This document shows positions 1 to 6,706 of a stretch of DNA of 11,250 nt, piece by piece. The notes beneath the pieces are model-generated. The model ran no database searches, was not told the origin of the DNA, and saw nothing but the letters and a program-made list of their open reading frames with translations. Source of the DNA: Methanobacteriota archaeon (GTDB lineage Archaea > Thermoplasmatota > Poseidoniia > Poseidoniales > Poseidoniaceae); NCBI GenBank assembly GCA_002731395.1, contig PCBQ01000069.1, forward strand, positions 1 through 11,250. Reading direction: 5' to 3'. A program made the position numbers and the translations under genes. Every line of letters begins with the position of its first letter. The stretch's first letter is position 1.

Positions 1-77
1 ATGAACAGTGCAGCGGAAACGACGTATCCGAGGTTGATCCATGCCGCAGAGGACCCGACATCAATCCAGGGTTCCAT
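1..77 (-). CDS. pntB: NAD(P) transhydrogenase subunit beta, N-terminal fragment (runs off window)
   Basis: Only the first 25 codons are inside the window; the rest lies beyond the left edge. The fragment begins MEPWIDVGSS and continues into a hydrophobic stretch with NLGYVVSAALF, which fits the first membrane helix of PntB. That subunit carries most of the membrane proton channel and the NADP(H)-binding domain III. The ATG at 77-75 lies one base past the pntAB stop (81-79) and is preceded by GGAGGTG with a 6-nt spacer, so the start is well supported. The call depends on position: it is third in order after pntAA and pntAB, exactly where PntB is expected. The fragment alone is too short for a confident family match. 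Confidence 0.85.
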   Translation of the reverse strand, partial: MEPWIDVGSSAAWINLGYVVSAALF

Positions 78-78
78 T

Positions 79-390
79 TCAGGCACCTCCTCGCTTTTTT
101 CCGGCGATCATGCCCAACATCCGGTTCGTGACGGCAAAACCACCGACCACGTTGATCATGGCGAGCGTCAAGGCAACGAAGGCAAGAAGGCCAGACACTG
201 CCGTGTTTCCTCCATCAAAAGCCACGTTCGCACCGATGAGGGCTCCGACAATGCTGATGCCGGAGATGGCGTTTGCACCCGACATCAGAGGGGTGTGCAA
301 GGTGGCTGGGACTTTGGTGATGAGCTCGAAACCGAGGAAGATTGAGAGGACGAAAAGCGTGATGCTGGCAATGAGGGTTTCTGGTGTCAT
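79..390 (-). CDS. pntAB: NAD(P) transhydrogenase subunit alpha part 2 (membrane domain)
   Basis: 103 aa, about the usual size for the separate PntAB subunit, which supplies part of the membrane proton-conducting domain II. Three hydrophobic segments are visible at about residues 5-24, 40-57 and 64-89. The family signature LHTPLMSGANAISGI lies at residues 31-45, at the entry to the second helix. The C-terminus is short and basic (GKKRGGA). The ATG overlaps the pntAA stop as ATGA (390-387), and GAGGTGA sits 4 nt upstream. In E. coli this segment is fused to the C-terminus of PntA. Here it is separate, as in Rhodospirillum-type three-subunit enzymes. The neighbours on both sides are the other two subunits, so the assignment is secure. 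Confidence 0.95.
   Translation of the reverse strand: MTPETLIASITLFVLSIFLGFELITKVPATLHTPLMSGANAISGISIVGALIGANVAFDGGNTAVSGLLAFVALTLAMINVVGGFAVTNRMLGMIAGKKRGGA
84..90 (-). promoter_or_regulatory. Shine-Dalgarno site of pntB
   Basis: GGAGGTG on the minus strand, 6 nt before the ATG of pntB and inside the last codons of pntAB. It is a near-perfect match to the usual 16S anti-SD sequence, and motif and spacing are identical to those before pntAA. It decides the pntB start and implies independent reinitiation on a polycistronic mRNA. Confidence 0.8.
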
Positions 391-1550
391 GCAATCACCT
401 CGGACAGTCGGGTTTGCTTCGGATGGACTGCACCGTCTTTGCAGATGAGCACCCCACCCATGCCTGGAACATGGAAATCGCTTCCATCTGGAGCACCAAC
501 GAGGATGTCATCGTCCTCGGAAACCACCACTTCACCTTCGTTGACCAAGGAACACATGAAGGTGGTGAGGTTGTTTGAGTAGAGCATCGAGGCAGTGGTT
601 GCCAGCGTTCCAGGAAGGTTGCTCGTGCCCACAACGATGACGCCGTTTTCCGTCGTGATGACGTCGCCGGCAACGGTTGATTCACAGTTGCCTCCGACGT
701 CAGCGTTCATGTCAACAATGACCGATCCTCGCTTGAAGTTCGCGACCGCTGTCGCTGGAACAGTGATGGGGGCCGGTCGGCCAAAGATACGGGCCGTGGT
801 GATGACGATGTCAGCGTCCGAGGCGACACCGCAGACGGTGTCGTTGACCTTCTGAATGAATTCAGGGGTCAACGGTTTCGCGTAACCGGATGCATCTTCG
901 AAATCGTCCATCCCGTCAACTTCGATGAAACGGCCGCCAACGGATTCAATTTGCTCTGCAGCGGATTTTCGCACGTCAGAGGCATAGACGACAGCTCCGA
1001 GCCGCTTGGCCGTAGCGATGGCCTGAAGCCCGGCTACGCCCGATCCCATCACGACGACTTTGGCGGGACGCACGGTTCCTGCTGAGGTGGTCATCATGGG
1101 GATTCCTTTCGGAACGTGGGCGGCACCAAGCAGGACGGCTTTGTATCCCGCCAAATTGTCTTGGCTTGAATTTACGTCCATGGATTGTGCGCGGGACAGT
1201 CTGCGTGGTATCATGTCCATCGACATGAGGGTCACCCCAGCGTCCATGCAGGCTTTCACACGTTCAGGGTGTCGAAACGGGTCAGCGACGCAGACCAAAT
1301 TTGTTCCACCCGCCATCCCATCGACGCCAGGAAATCCAACTGCCAGCACATGCGGGCATGCCATCACGTCATCGCGGCTGCCGATGCTTGCTCCCGCGTC
1401 AATGTAGGCTTGATCGTCGTGGCTTGACGTGAGCCCTGCACCGCTCTCAACCACCACCTCAAAGCCGGCTTTGGTCAGTTTGCGGAGGCTCGAAGGAACG
1501 AGGGCCACACGTGTTTCCTGGTCCGATTCTTTGACGACACCGATGCGCAT
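387..1550 (-). CDS. pntAA: NAD(P) transhydrogenase subunit alpha part 1 (NAD(H)-binding domain I)
   Basis: 387 aa. This soluble domain I binds NAD(H) and passes hydride to NADP+ on PntB, coupled to proton movement across the membrane. It opens MRIGVVKESDQETRVALVPS, the standard N-terminus of the alanine dehydrogenase/PntA family. The RQD loop that positions the nicotinamide is present as R117, Q122 and D125 within RRLSRAQSMD. The Rossmann nucleotide motif is GSGVAG at 169-174, followed by LQAIATAKRLGAVV, which is very close to the Rhodospirillum rubrum sequence as I remember it. There is no C-terminal membrane part, which is encoded separately by pntAB. An in-frame GTG three codons upstream (1559) is rejected because it lies inside the SD sequence GGAGGTG (1563-1557), which is spaced 6 nt from the ATG at 1550. 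It is transcribed divergently from mdh. Confidence 0.96.
   Translation of the reverse strand: MRIGVVKESDQETRVALVPSSLRKLTKAGFEVVVESGAGLTSSHDDQAYIDAGASIGSRDDVMACPHVLAVGFPGVDGMAGGTNLVCVADPFRHPERVKACMDAGVTLMSMDMIPRRLSRAQSMDVNSSQDNLAGYKAVLLGAAHVPKGIPMMTTSAGTVRPAKVVVMGSGVAGLQAIATAKRLGAVVYASDVRKSAAEQIESVGGRFIEVDGMDDFEDASGYAKPLTPEFIQKVNDTVCGVASDADIVITTARIFGRPAPITVPATAVANFKRGSVIVDMNADVGGNCESTVAGDVITTENGVIVVGTSNLPGTLATTASMLYSNNLTTFMCSLVNEGEVVVSEDDDILVGAPDGSDFHVPGMGGVLICKDGAVHPKQTRLSEVIA
395..401 (-). promoter_or_regulatory. Shine-Dalgarno site of pntAB
   Basis: GAGGTGA on the minus strand with a 4-nt spacer to the ATG at 390. It lies within the last codons of pntAA, and the two genes overlap as ATGA, indicating translational coupling. 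Confidence 0.7.
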
Positions 1551-1556
1551 TACGAA

Positions 1557-1563
1557 CACCTCC
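1557..1563 (-). promoter_or_regulatory. Shine-Dalgarno site of pntAA
   Basis: GGAGGTG on the minus strand with a 6-nt spacer to the ATG at 1550. It settles the start, because the only longer in-frame start (GTG at 1559) overlaps this motif. Its presence implies a leadered mRNA for the transhydrogenase operon. Confidence 0.8.
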
Positions 1564-1680
1564 GCTGGAGCGGTGATTCAACCCAACGGAAGCGGGTTCT
1601 TCAACACCACGGAACCTGCTCGGTTTGTCTTGACCGCGAGTTTATGGGTCGTGTGCCAAACCGTGGTTCAGGTCGAGCCC
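1564..1680. promoter_or_regulatory. divergent intergenic region pntAA / mdh
   Basis: This roughly 120-bp gap separates the divergent pnt operon and mdh, so it should hold both promoters. The only TATA-like stretch I see on the plus strand is TTTATGG at 1641-1647, about 37 nt before the mdh ATG, which would give a leader of roughly 10 nt. No clear TATA element is visible on the minus strand. There is no SD before mdh. The promoter assignment follows mainly from gene layout. Confidence 0.4.
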
Positions 1681-2619
1681 ATGGCGAACGGAAGGAGAAA
1701 AATTGCAGTCATCGGGGCGGGGAACGTTGGTGCGACGTGTGCGTTCGTTCTCGCGCAGATGAAAATCGCGGATATCGTGTTGCTGGACATCTTCGAAGGC
1801 TTTGCCAAAGGCAAGGCTTTGGACATGGCGGAAAACGCCACGGTACTCAACTACGACGGGCGCATCACCGGTACCTCCTCCTACGAAGACATCGCAGGAT
1901 CAGACGTCGTTGTGGTGACCTCCGGGTTCCCTCGTAAGCCTGGAATGACGCGTGAAGACCTCATTGGAAAAAACGCCGACATCATCAGCCAGGTTGGAGC
2001 GGGCATCCGTGACCACGCACCTGATGCCGTGATCATCGTGGTCACCAACCCCCTGGACCTCATGACGTACCACATGCAGAAGGTCACAGGGTTCCCCTAC
2101 GAACGCGTCATCGGCCAAGCCGGTGTCCTCGATTCTGCCCGAATGGCGCATTTCATCGCGCTCGAATTAAATTGCGCCGAAGAGGACGTATCCCCGATGG
2201 TCCTCGGTGGTCATGGCGACACCATGGTCCCTCTGCCTCGCTACACCACAGTTGGTGGCATCCCCATCACGCAACTGATGCCTCCAGATCGGATTGATGC
2301 CATCGCCGAACGAACGGCCAAAGGTGGTGGTGAAATTGTTGCCCTTTTGGAAAAAGGTTCAGCGTTCTATGCGCCAGGTTCCGCCGCCGCCATCATGGCA
2401 GAAGCGGTCCTAAACGACCGCCGCCGATTGATACCAGCTTCATGCCACTTGACCGGTCAATACGGGCTCGAAAACGTCTACATCGGCGTGCCATGCATCA
2501 TTGGTGCTCACGGTGTCGAGCAAATTTTCGAGCTCGACCTGCTCGATCACGAACTCGAGTCGTTGCAAACGTCTGGCCAGTTCTACAAAGGCCAACTTAC
2601 CGACGTTCTCGGTTACTGA
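1681..2619 (+). CDS. mdh: malate dehydrogenase (LDH-like, NAD-dependent)
   Basis: 312 aa, the usual length for LDH-like MDH, which interconverts malate and oxaloacetate with NAD(H). The Rossmann motif is GAGNVG at 12-17. D36 at the end of the second strand favours NAD(H) over NADP(H). The substrate loop reads GFPRKPGMTR (82-91); R85 and R91 match the malate-binding arginines, and arginine in the specificity position separates MDH from lactate dehydrogenase. NPLD (123-126), D151 with R154, and the catalytic histidine H178 in GGHGD complete the active site. The open frame extends upstream to 1429, but that part is antisense to pntAA. The ATG at 1681 directly precedes the Rossmann strand, so it is the start; no SD is visible. 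The 3' end overlaps the convergent ygfZ-like gene by 7 bp. Confidence 0.96.
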   Translation: MANGRRKIAVIGAGNVGATCAFVLAQMKIADIVLLDIFEGFAKGKALDMAENATVLNYDGRITGTSSYEDIAGSDVVVVTSGFPRKPGMTREDLIGKNADIISQVGAGIRDHAPDAVIIVVTNPLDLMTYHMQKVTGFPYERVIGQAGVLDSARMAHFIALELNCAEEDVSPMVLGGHGDTMVPLPRYTTVGGIPITQLMPPDRIDAIAERTAKGGGEIVALLEKGSAFYAPGSAAAIMAEAVLNDRRRLIPASCHLTGQYGLENVYIGVPCIIGAHGVEQIFELDLLDHELESLQTSGQFYKGQLTDVLGY

Positions 2620-3326
2620 ACTTCGCTGGTGCGAACGATGGCTAGGGACACACCATTGTGCGAGGTCGTGATGCGTTCCTGCGGTAGCTCATCAGATGCA
2701 CCTTGAACCAAGACCCACCCTGTTCTGCCTCTGCTTCGCATACGAGTGAGGACTTCTTGTCCGAGGTAGCATCCTTTGTTTTCATGCACCAATGATTCCA
2801 ACCCACACGCGTAAGGATGACGTTTAGGGGTGATTTCAAAGCCCTCTTCTGGCCAACGGTTGGCGACCCTCCAAGCGGTCCAAGCTTCGTTGTTTTGCGC
2901 ATAGGTTGCACTGGTTTGGCCAGAGATCACCAAAATGGACAATGCGTTGTGGATGCGTGCTCTTGTGATGCCATCGTCCGTTGACCACGTCCCTTCGATA
3001 GGCCCATCCGGCATGGTTTGGTACACCACGTGGTTTCTATTGCTCAAATCCAACAAAGAGACTTCTTGCCCGAGCATTCGAGGCGTGAGGTGTTCCAGCA
3101 GGGTCTGCCAGCGTTCGCGCTGGATCAAAAGCACGACGCCTTCCTCTCGAACCATCACTGTTGCTACAGCAATCACTTTCGCGGCTCGGTCGGTAAAGAC
3201 CGTCCGCAAGGCGGAACCTGGTGTGGCGGGGACGTGGTTGGTGCTCAGGCCATCGATGAAGGCAACCGCATCGCGGCCCCGGACAAAAAGTACGCCAATA
3301 TCGGGTCGAAGGTGGCAAAACGACAT
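2613..3326 (-). CDS. ygfZ: YgfZ/IBA57-like (GcvT-fold) Fe-S cluster maturation protein
   Basis: 237 aa. The diagnostic motif is KGCYLGQE at 184-191, matching the YgfZ/IBA57 signature K-G-C-Y-x-G-Q-E with its essential cysteine (C186 here). This family has the folate-binding fold of the glycine-cleavage T protein but works in maturation or repair of Fe-S enzymes. The mitochondrial homologue IBA57 acts with ISCA proteins in [4Fe-4S] assembly. It is shorter than E. coli YgfZ (about 326 aa) and ends about 46 residues after the motif, so the C-terminal barrel domain looks reduced. The ATG lies 6 nt after the stop of the upstream A-type carrier gene, so the two are almost certainly co-transcribed. 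The only upstream SD-like sequence is a weak GGTTGAT. The stop (TAA, 2615-2613) lies inside the end of convergent mdh. Confidence 0.88.
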   Translation of the reverse strand: MSFCHLRPDIGVLFVRGRDAVAFIDGLSTNHVPATPGSALRTVFTDRAAKVIAVATVMVREEGVVLLIQRERWQTLLEHLTPRMLGQEVSLLDLSNRNHVVYQTMPDGPIEGTWSTDDGITRARIHNALSILVISGQTSATYAQNNEAWTAWRVANRWPEEGFEITPKRHPYACGLESLVHENKGCYLGQEVLTRMRSRGRTGWVLVQGASDELPQERITTSHNGVSLAIVRTSEVQ

Positions 3327-3332
3327 CCGCGA

Positions 3333-3755
3333 TCAACCAAAGGATTCGCCGCAACCGCAAGTGCTTCCTGCATTCGGATTGTTGATTTTGAATCCACCAC
3401 CCATCAGTCGGTCCTCATAATCGATCTCAATTCCGTCAAGCAGGTGGCTCGATGCGTTGGGGACCTGTACGTTGATGCCCATGACATCCAAGCTTTGGCA
3501 GTCCGGCTCCGAACCTTCGATGATTTGCAGGTCGTACATGTATCCAGAGCAACCACCGGACAACACGCCAACCAGAAGCGATTGGCCTTCTGTGTCACCA
3601 AAGGCGTCGCTTAGCATTGCCCGGGCCTTGTCGGTGATGGTGAGGTTCACGTTCACAGGGGCTGGTGCCTCTACCGGTAGGGCAGGGGCCGAGTCACACG
3701 TTCCACAGTCCATGCCGCTCCCACAAGGTCCTCGTTCATCAACCTGTGGCGTCAC
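3333..3755 (-). CDS. A-type Fe-S carrier (IscA/ErpA/HesB family) with Cys-rich N-terminus
   Basis: 140 aa from a GTG start. The core (about 36-137) is a HesB/IscA-type domain that carries or inserts Fe-S clusters into apoproteins. The three ligand cysteines are present: C69 in GGCSGY, then C133 and C135 in the terminal STCGCGESF. The domain itself is about 105 aa, the family norm. Ahead of it are about 35 residues with three extra cysteines (C11, C17, C20, in CGSGMDCGTC) and a Pro/Ala-rich linker; C86 is another non-canonical cysteine. The GTG overlaps the TPR-gene stop as GTGA (3755-3752). The alternative is ATG at 3713 (residue 15), preceded by GGGAG, which would keep two of the extra cysteines. 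IscA, ErpA and SufA subtypes cannot be separated from the sequence alone. The ygfZ-like gene follows 6 nt downstream. Confidence 0.9.
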   Translation of the reverse strand: MTPQVDERGPCGSGMDCGTCDSAPALPVEAPAPVNVNLTITDKARAMLSDAFGDTEGQSLLVGVLSGGCSGYMYDLQIIEGSEPDCQSLDVMGINVQVPNASSHLLDGIEIDYEDRLMGGGFKINNPNAGSTCGCGESFG

Positions 3756-5887
3756 CTACGCTTGGATGCACGCTTCTCTTTCTCTTTGCGGAGAATTTTG
3801 CAACGCCGAATTTGTTCTTTGGCAAGGGCGATTTCGTCTGGCGCCAGACCACGCGATTCCCCTTGTTCAAAGCACTTGATGGCGTCGTCGTACCGTTCCA
3901 TTTCGGCGTATGCCACGCCCATATTGTACAGGGTTTGACCGCGAACCTGCGCAGGTCGAATCATCATGGCTTGGTAGTATGCGTCGACGCATTTTGGATA
4001 GTCTTCCATGTAGTAGTAGCAATTTCCTCTCGCGTTGAGCACGAGGATCACCTTCTCTTCATCATCAGCCAGCAGACTCAGCGATTTATCGAAACACGAC
4101 AGGGCTTCCCGGTATTTTTTGTCCTCCAAGAGTTGTGTCCCACGGTTGAACCACTCTCTTCCCTGTTGTGCGTCTTGTTCTGGAGTCGTGGTCCTTGTGG
4201 GTGCAGCGATGTTAGCGGTCGCTTCCAAAGCAGCCGCAGCGAGATCCACCTCAGGAGTCTGCTGTTCCACAGCGGGCGTTGGCGGTGGTGCTGGGCTGGT
4301 GAGCAGCAAGGATGCAGCAGCATCCACGTGTTCCTGTTCTACTGGGTCCGCTGCGGTGGAGAATTCCTGCTCTGGTGGCACATCGAGGGTTGTTGTCAGC
4401 GTTTCACCTTGAGAAGGGACTCCCGATTCTGCCGGTGCCATATAATCTGGGTCAGCCGATTGATTCTGTTGTGCTCGAGCGTGACACTTTGCAGCTTTTT
4501 CCAATTCTCCTGCCGCTTCAAGGGCTCTGGCCATTCCGGTCCACGCCGAGGCGTCAGTGTTGTCCCTCGTCACTTCTTCCTTCCATAATCCAATGGCTTC
4601 GAGATGTTGAAGCTGCAGGCTGTGGGCTCGGGCCCGGAGGCGTGGTGCGTCATCGGCCAGCAGCAGAATCACCCGGGCCCCCAATTCTGGAGCCTCAGGC
4701 AATGTTGGAGGCTGGTCAGGGAGGTGTTCGAGCGCTGATACCTCACCCTCGCCGAGGTCGAGCATCCATGCAGCCAACGCGGTACGATCGTCTTCTGCGG
4801 CGTCGGGTCCAAGGCGCACCACCGCCTCTTCGAACCAAAGCGCTGGATGTTCAGAGCGCGTCAACAACGGCCAACGTCGTGTGGCGACATCGTCACCTGC
4901 ACCACGTTCCAAGGCATTGGTGTAGGCGTCAATGGCGGCACTGATCTCTCCTTTTGCGGCATGAACATCGCCAACAAGGGCCCAGCCTTCCGGTCGCTCA
5001 TCATCAATGCGGATGCTGTGCTGTGCCGCGCCCAAAGCGTGGTCCTCTAGGTTGAGACGATGCATGGCGGTTGCTGCCGTAATCCATGCCTCGACGTCTT
5101 CTGCTCCATCGGTCCTCAGACGGTCACGCAAGAGTCCAATGGCGGCTTTGGGATGGCCTGCTTCCAATTCGGCCTGTGCTTGTTCAATGAGCTCAGCAAG
5201 GGGCGCGACGTTGTGCTCAGGTGCCACCACGGTACGGGATTCAGGGGCGGGTTCTGGTTCAGAAACGGCGTCCTGTTCGACCATTGCCTCTTGGACTTGC
5301 TGTTGAGCGGCCACGACACTTGCTGCGCGCTCCAACTCTTGTTCGTCCAGCCGTCCGTCTCCATCTGTATCGTGGTGCGTTGATTCTTCCAAAACGGCCT
5401 GAGCGTCGGTCACGCCTGCTTTGTCCATCGCTTTGGTCAGATGTTCGTCTTCCCAAGTCGCAGTGGGTGTGGGGCGTTGTACGGGGAGGTCAGGTTCGAT
5501 GGCGTTGCCGGTCTGGCATCGACGTCGGATGTCGAGAAGTTCGGGGTGATCGGGGTAGTGCGTCAGGGCACGTGTGGCCATCGCTCCAGCACCTTCAGTT
5601 TCTCCCATTCGTTCAAGCAAAACGGCTAGATTCGCTGTGGCTGGAGCATGGTCTGGGTCGAGGTCCAGACATATGGTGAACGACTGCTTTGCTCCTTTTG
5701 CATCCCTTTGGCCCTCGAGCAAAACCCCCCGGTTGTACCACGCCATGGAGCTGGATGGGTCCATGGCGATGGCGCGGTTGAACCGGTCGAGGGCGTCGGG
5801 GTAATTTCGCGCTCGGGACAAGGCTTCGCCCTCCCTCAACAAATCACTGACATCGGGTGCTTCCACGACCACATCCGCCTCTGTCAT
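3752..5887 (-). CDS. large TPR-repeat protein with an EF-hand loop
   Basis: 711 aa, no signal peptide or membrane segment, so probably a cytosolic scaffold. TPR-type helical pairs form three blocks: about 14-115 (for example AWYNRGVLLEGQ at 49-60), about 230-330 plus a weaker unit near 440-472, and about 575-680 (REWFNRGTQLLEDKKYREAL, then LYNMGVAYAEMERYDDAI). The blocks are joined by acidic, Pro/Ala/Thr-rich linkers (about 131-160, 205-228, 475-575). Between blocks one and two lies a canonical EF-hand loop, DTDGDGRLDEQE at 173-184, with D, D, D, G, D and E in the calcium-ligand positions. The C-terminus is strongly basic (KEKEKRASKRR). The gene starts the operon TPR, A-type carrier, ygfZ-like, and overlaps the carrier by 4 nt. 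Upstream, CTTATCC near 5911-5917 could be a weak TATA element. No specific function is assignable; TPRs bind protein partners. Confidence 0.85.
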   Translation of the reverse strand: MTEADVVVEAPDVSDLLREGEALSRARNYPDALDRFNRAIAMDPSSSMAWYNRGVLLEGQRDAKGAKQSFTICLDLDPDHAPATANLAVLLERMGETEGAGAMATRALTHYPDHPELLDIRRRCQTGNAIEPDLPVQRPTPTATWEDEHLTKAMDKAGVTDAQAVLEESTHHDTDGDGRLDEQELERAASVVAAQQQVQEAMVEQDAVSEPEPAPESRTVVAPEHNVAPLAELIEQAQAELEAGHPKAAIGLLRDRLRTDGAEDVEAWITAATAMHRLNLEDHALGAAQHSIRIDDERPEGWALVGDVHAAKGEISAAIDAYTNALERGAGDDVATRRWPLLTRSEHPALWFEEAVVRLGPDAAEDDRTALAAWMLDLGEGEVSALEHLPDQPPTLPEAPELGARVILLLADDAPRLRARAHSLQLQHLEAIGLWKEEVTRDNTDASAWTGMARALEAAGELEKAAKCHARAQQNQSADPDYMAPAESGVPSQGETLTTTLDVPPEQEFSTAADPVEQEHVDAAASLLLTSPAPPPTPAVEQQTPEVDLAAAALEATANIAAPTRTTTPEQDAQQGREWFNRGTQLLEDKKYREALSCFDKSLSLLADDEEKVILVLNARGNCYYYMEDYPKCVDAYYQAMMIRPAQVRGQTLYNMGVAYAEMERYDDAIKCFEQGESRGLAPDEIALAKEQIRRCKILRKEKEKRASKRR

Positions 5888-5974
5888 CGTATGCTTCCTG
5901 TTCGTTCCGAGGATAAGGATTGTTGCTTTGTGGTCGAGGCGGAGGGTTCGTGAATCATAGGCCTATCCGTGGGC
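5888..5974. promoter_or_regulatory. divergent intergenic region, TPR operon / FGE-like gene
   Basis: This 87-bp gap between divergent genes must contain both promoters. On the minus strand CTTATCC is centred about 27 nt before the TPR ATG, the right distance for a leaderless or near-leaderless archaeal transcript, but it is a poor TATA match. A GGAAG follows 6 nt before that ATG. On the plus strand I see neither a convincing TATA element nor an SD for the FGE-like gene. Confidence 0.35.
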
Positions 5975-6706
5975 ATGGTCGAGGTGCCAGGACCGCATGG
6001 TCTGTACTTCATTGACCTCATGCCGGGCTCGTTCCTCCGTGGATGCCCCCCCTCGCAAGGCCGGCGTGACGAAGGTCCACCCACGCTGTGCGTGATCGAT
6101 GCTCCGTATGCACTGAGCGCTCGGCCCGTGACCCAACAGCAATGGGAATTGGTCATGGGCGAAAACCCGTCAAAGTTTACGGAGGGTTGGACGGCTGGTT
6201 TACGACCTGTTGAATCGGTGTCAAGGAATGACGTGGCATCCTTCGTCGCTCGGTTGAACACGGAAACCAACGGCCGACTTGGTGACCGTCTCGGCCAGTA
6301 CGCTCTCCCAAGCGAAGCCGAGTGGGAATATGCCGCAAGAGCGGGTACTCAGGGGCGGTGGTGGTTCGGTGATTCGGATACCGATTTGGACGGTTTTGCT
6401 TGGCATGCCGGAAACGCCGGTGGTATCACACGAGAAGTTGGCCAAAAAGGGGCAAACCCTTGGGGATTCCAAGACATGGCCGGGAACGTCGCAGAATGGT
6501 GTGCGGACGGATACCATCCGGTTCTTGACCAACGTCATGCGGTTCAGGACCCCGTTCACAACGCAACCGAGCGTGGCGTACTCAGGGGTGGTGCCTGGTA
6601 CATGGAATCCGATTCAACCCGCTGCGCATCTCGACACAGTGCACCCTATTCAGCCCGAAAAGATGGGTTCGGCTTCCGTCTCGCTTGGCACCCTCATGTC
6701 CACTGA
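5975..6706 (+). CDS. FGE/SUMF1-fold protein lacking the catalytic cysteine pair
   Basis: 243 aa from ATG 5975; a GTG two codons upstream (5969) is equally possible, with an in-frame stop just before it. The protein has the formylglycine-generating enzyme (sulfatase-modifying factor) fold: PVTQQQWELVMGENPSKF near residue 51, LPSEAEWEYAARAG near 111, WGFQDMAGNVAEWCADGY near 163, RGGAWY near 204 and GFGFRLAW near the end. The length suits a single-domain member with no signal peptide. In true FGEs the copper-binding, catalytic cysteines follow RGGS/W at about +3 and +8. Here that segment is YMESDSTRCASRH, with no cysteine at either place and a single cysteine further on. It therefore probably belongs to the wider non-FGE branch of the fold (relatives include EgtB and PvdO), whose substrate cannot be read here. 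No sulfatase gene is in view. The 3' end overlaps the convergent PqqD-like gene by 13 bp. Confidence 0.85.
   Translation: MVEVPGPHGLYFIDLMPGSFLRGCPPSQGRRDEGPPTLCVIDAPYALSARPVTQQQWELVMGENPSKFTEGWTAGLRPVESVSRNDVASFVARLNTETNGRLGDRLGQYALPSEAEWEYAARAGTQGRWWFGDSDTDLDGFAWHAGNAGGITREVGQKGANPWGFQDMAGNVAEWCADGYHPVLDQRHAVQDPVHNATERGVLRGGAWYMESDSTRCASRHSAPYSARKDGFGFRLAWHPHVH

Noticed and set aside
1429..1680. N-terminal extension of the malate dehydrogenase frame
   Set aside because: The extension is antisense to the start of pntAA and covers the divergent promoter region. The MDH fold begins right after the ATG at 1681, and the length from there is normal.
3665..4588. 307-codon open frame on the plus strand
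   Set aside because: It lies opposite the TPR gene and the A-type carrier start. Its product is a low-complexity mix rich in Cys, Phe and Trp with no family likeness, while the minus strand has clear TPR repeats and the GGCSG cysteine motif.
5884..6270. 128-codon minus-strand open frame across the divergent gap
   Set aside because: It is antisense to the FGE-like gene, has low-information composition with no motif, and would fill the only promoter space for the TPR operon.
5975..6706. True formylglycine-generating enzyme (sulfatase activator)
   Set aside because: The fold matches, but both catalytic cysteines expected after RGGAW are missing and no sulfatase is in the window.
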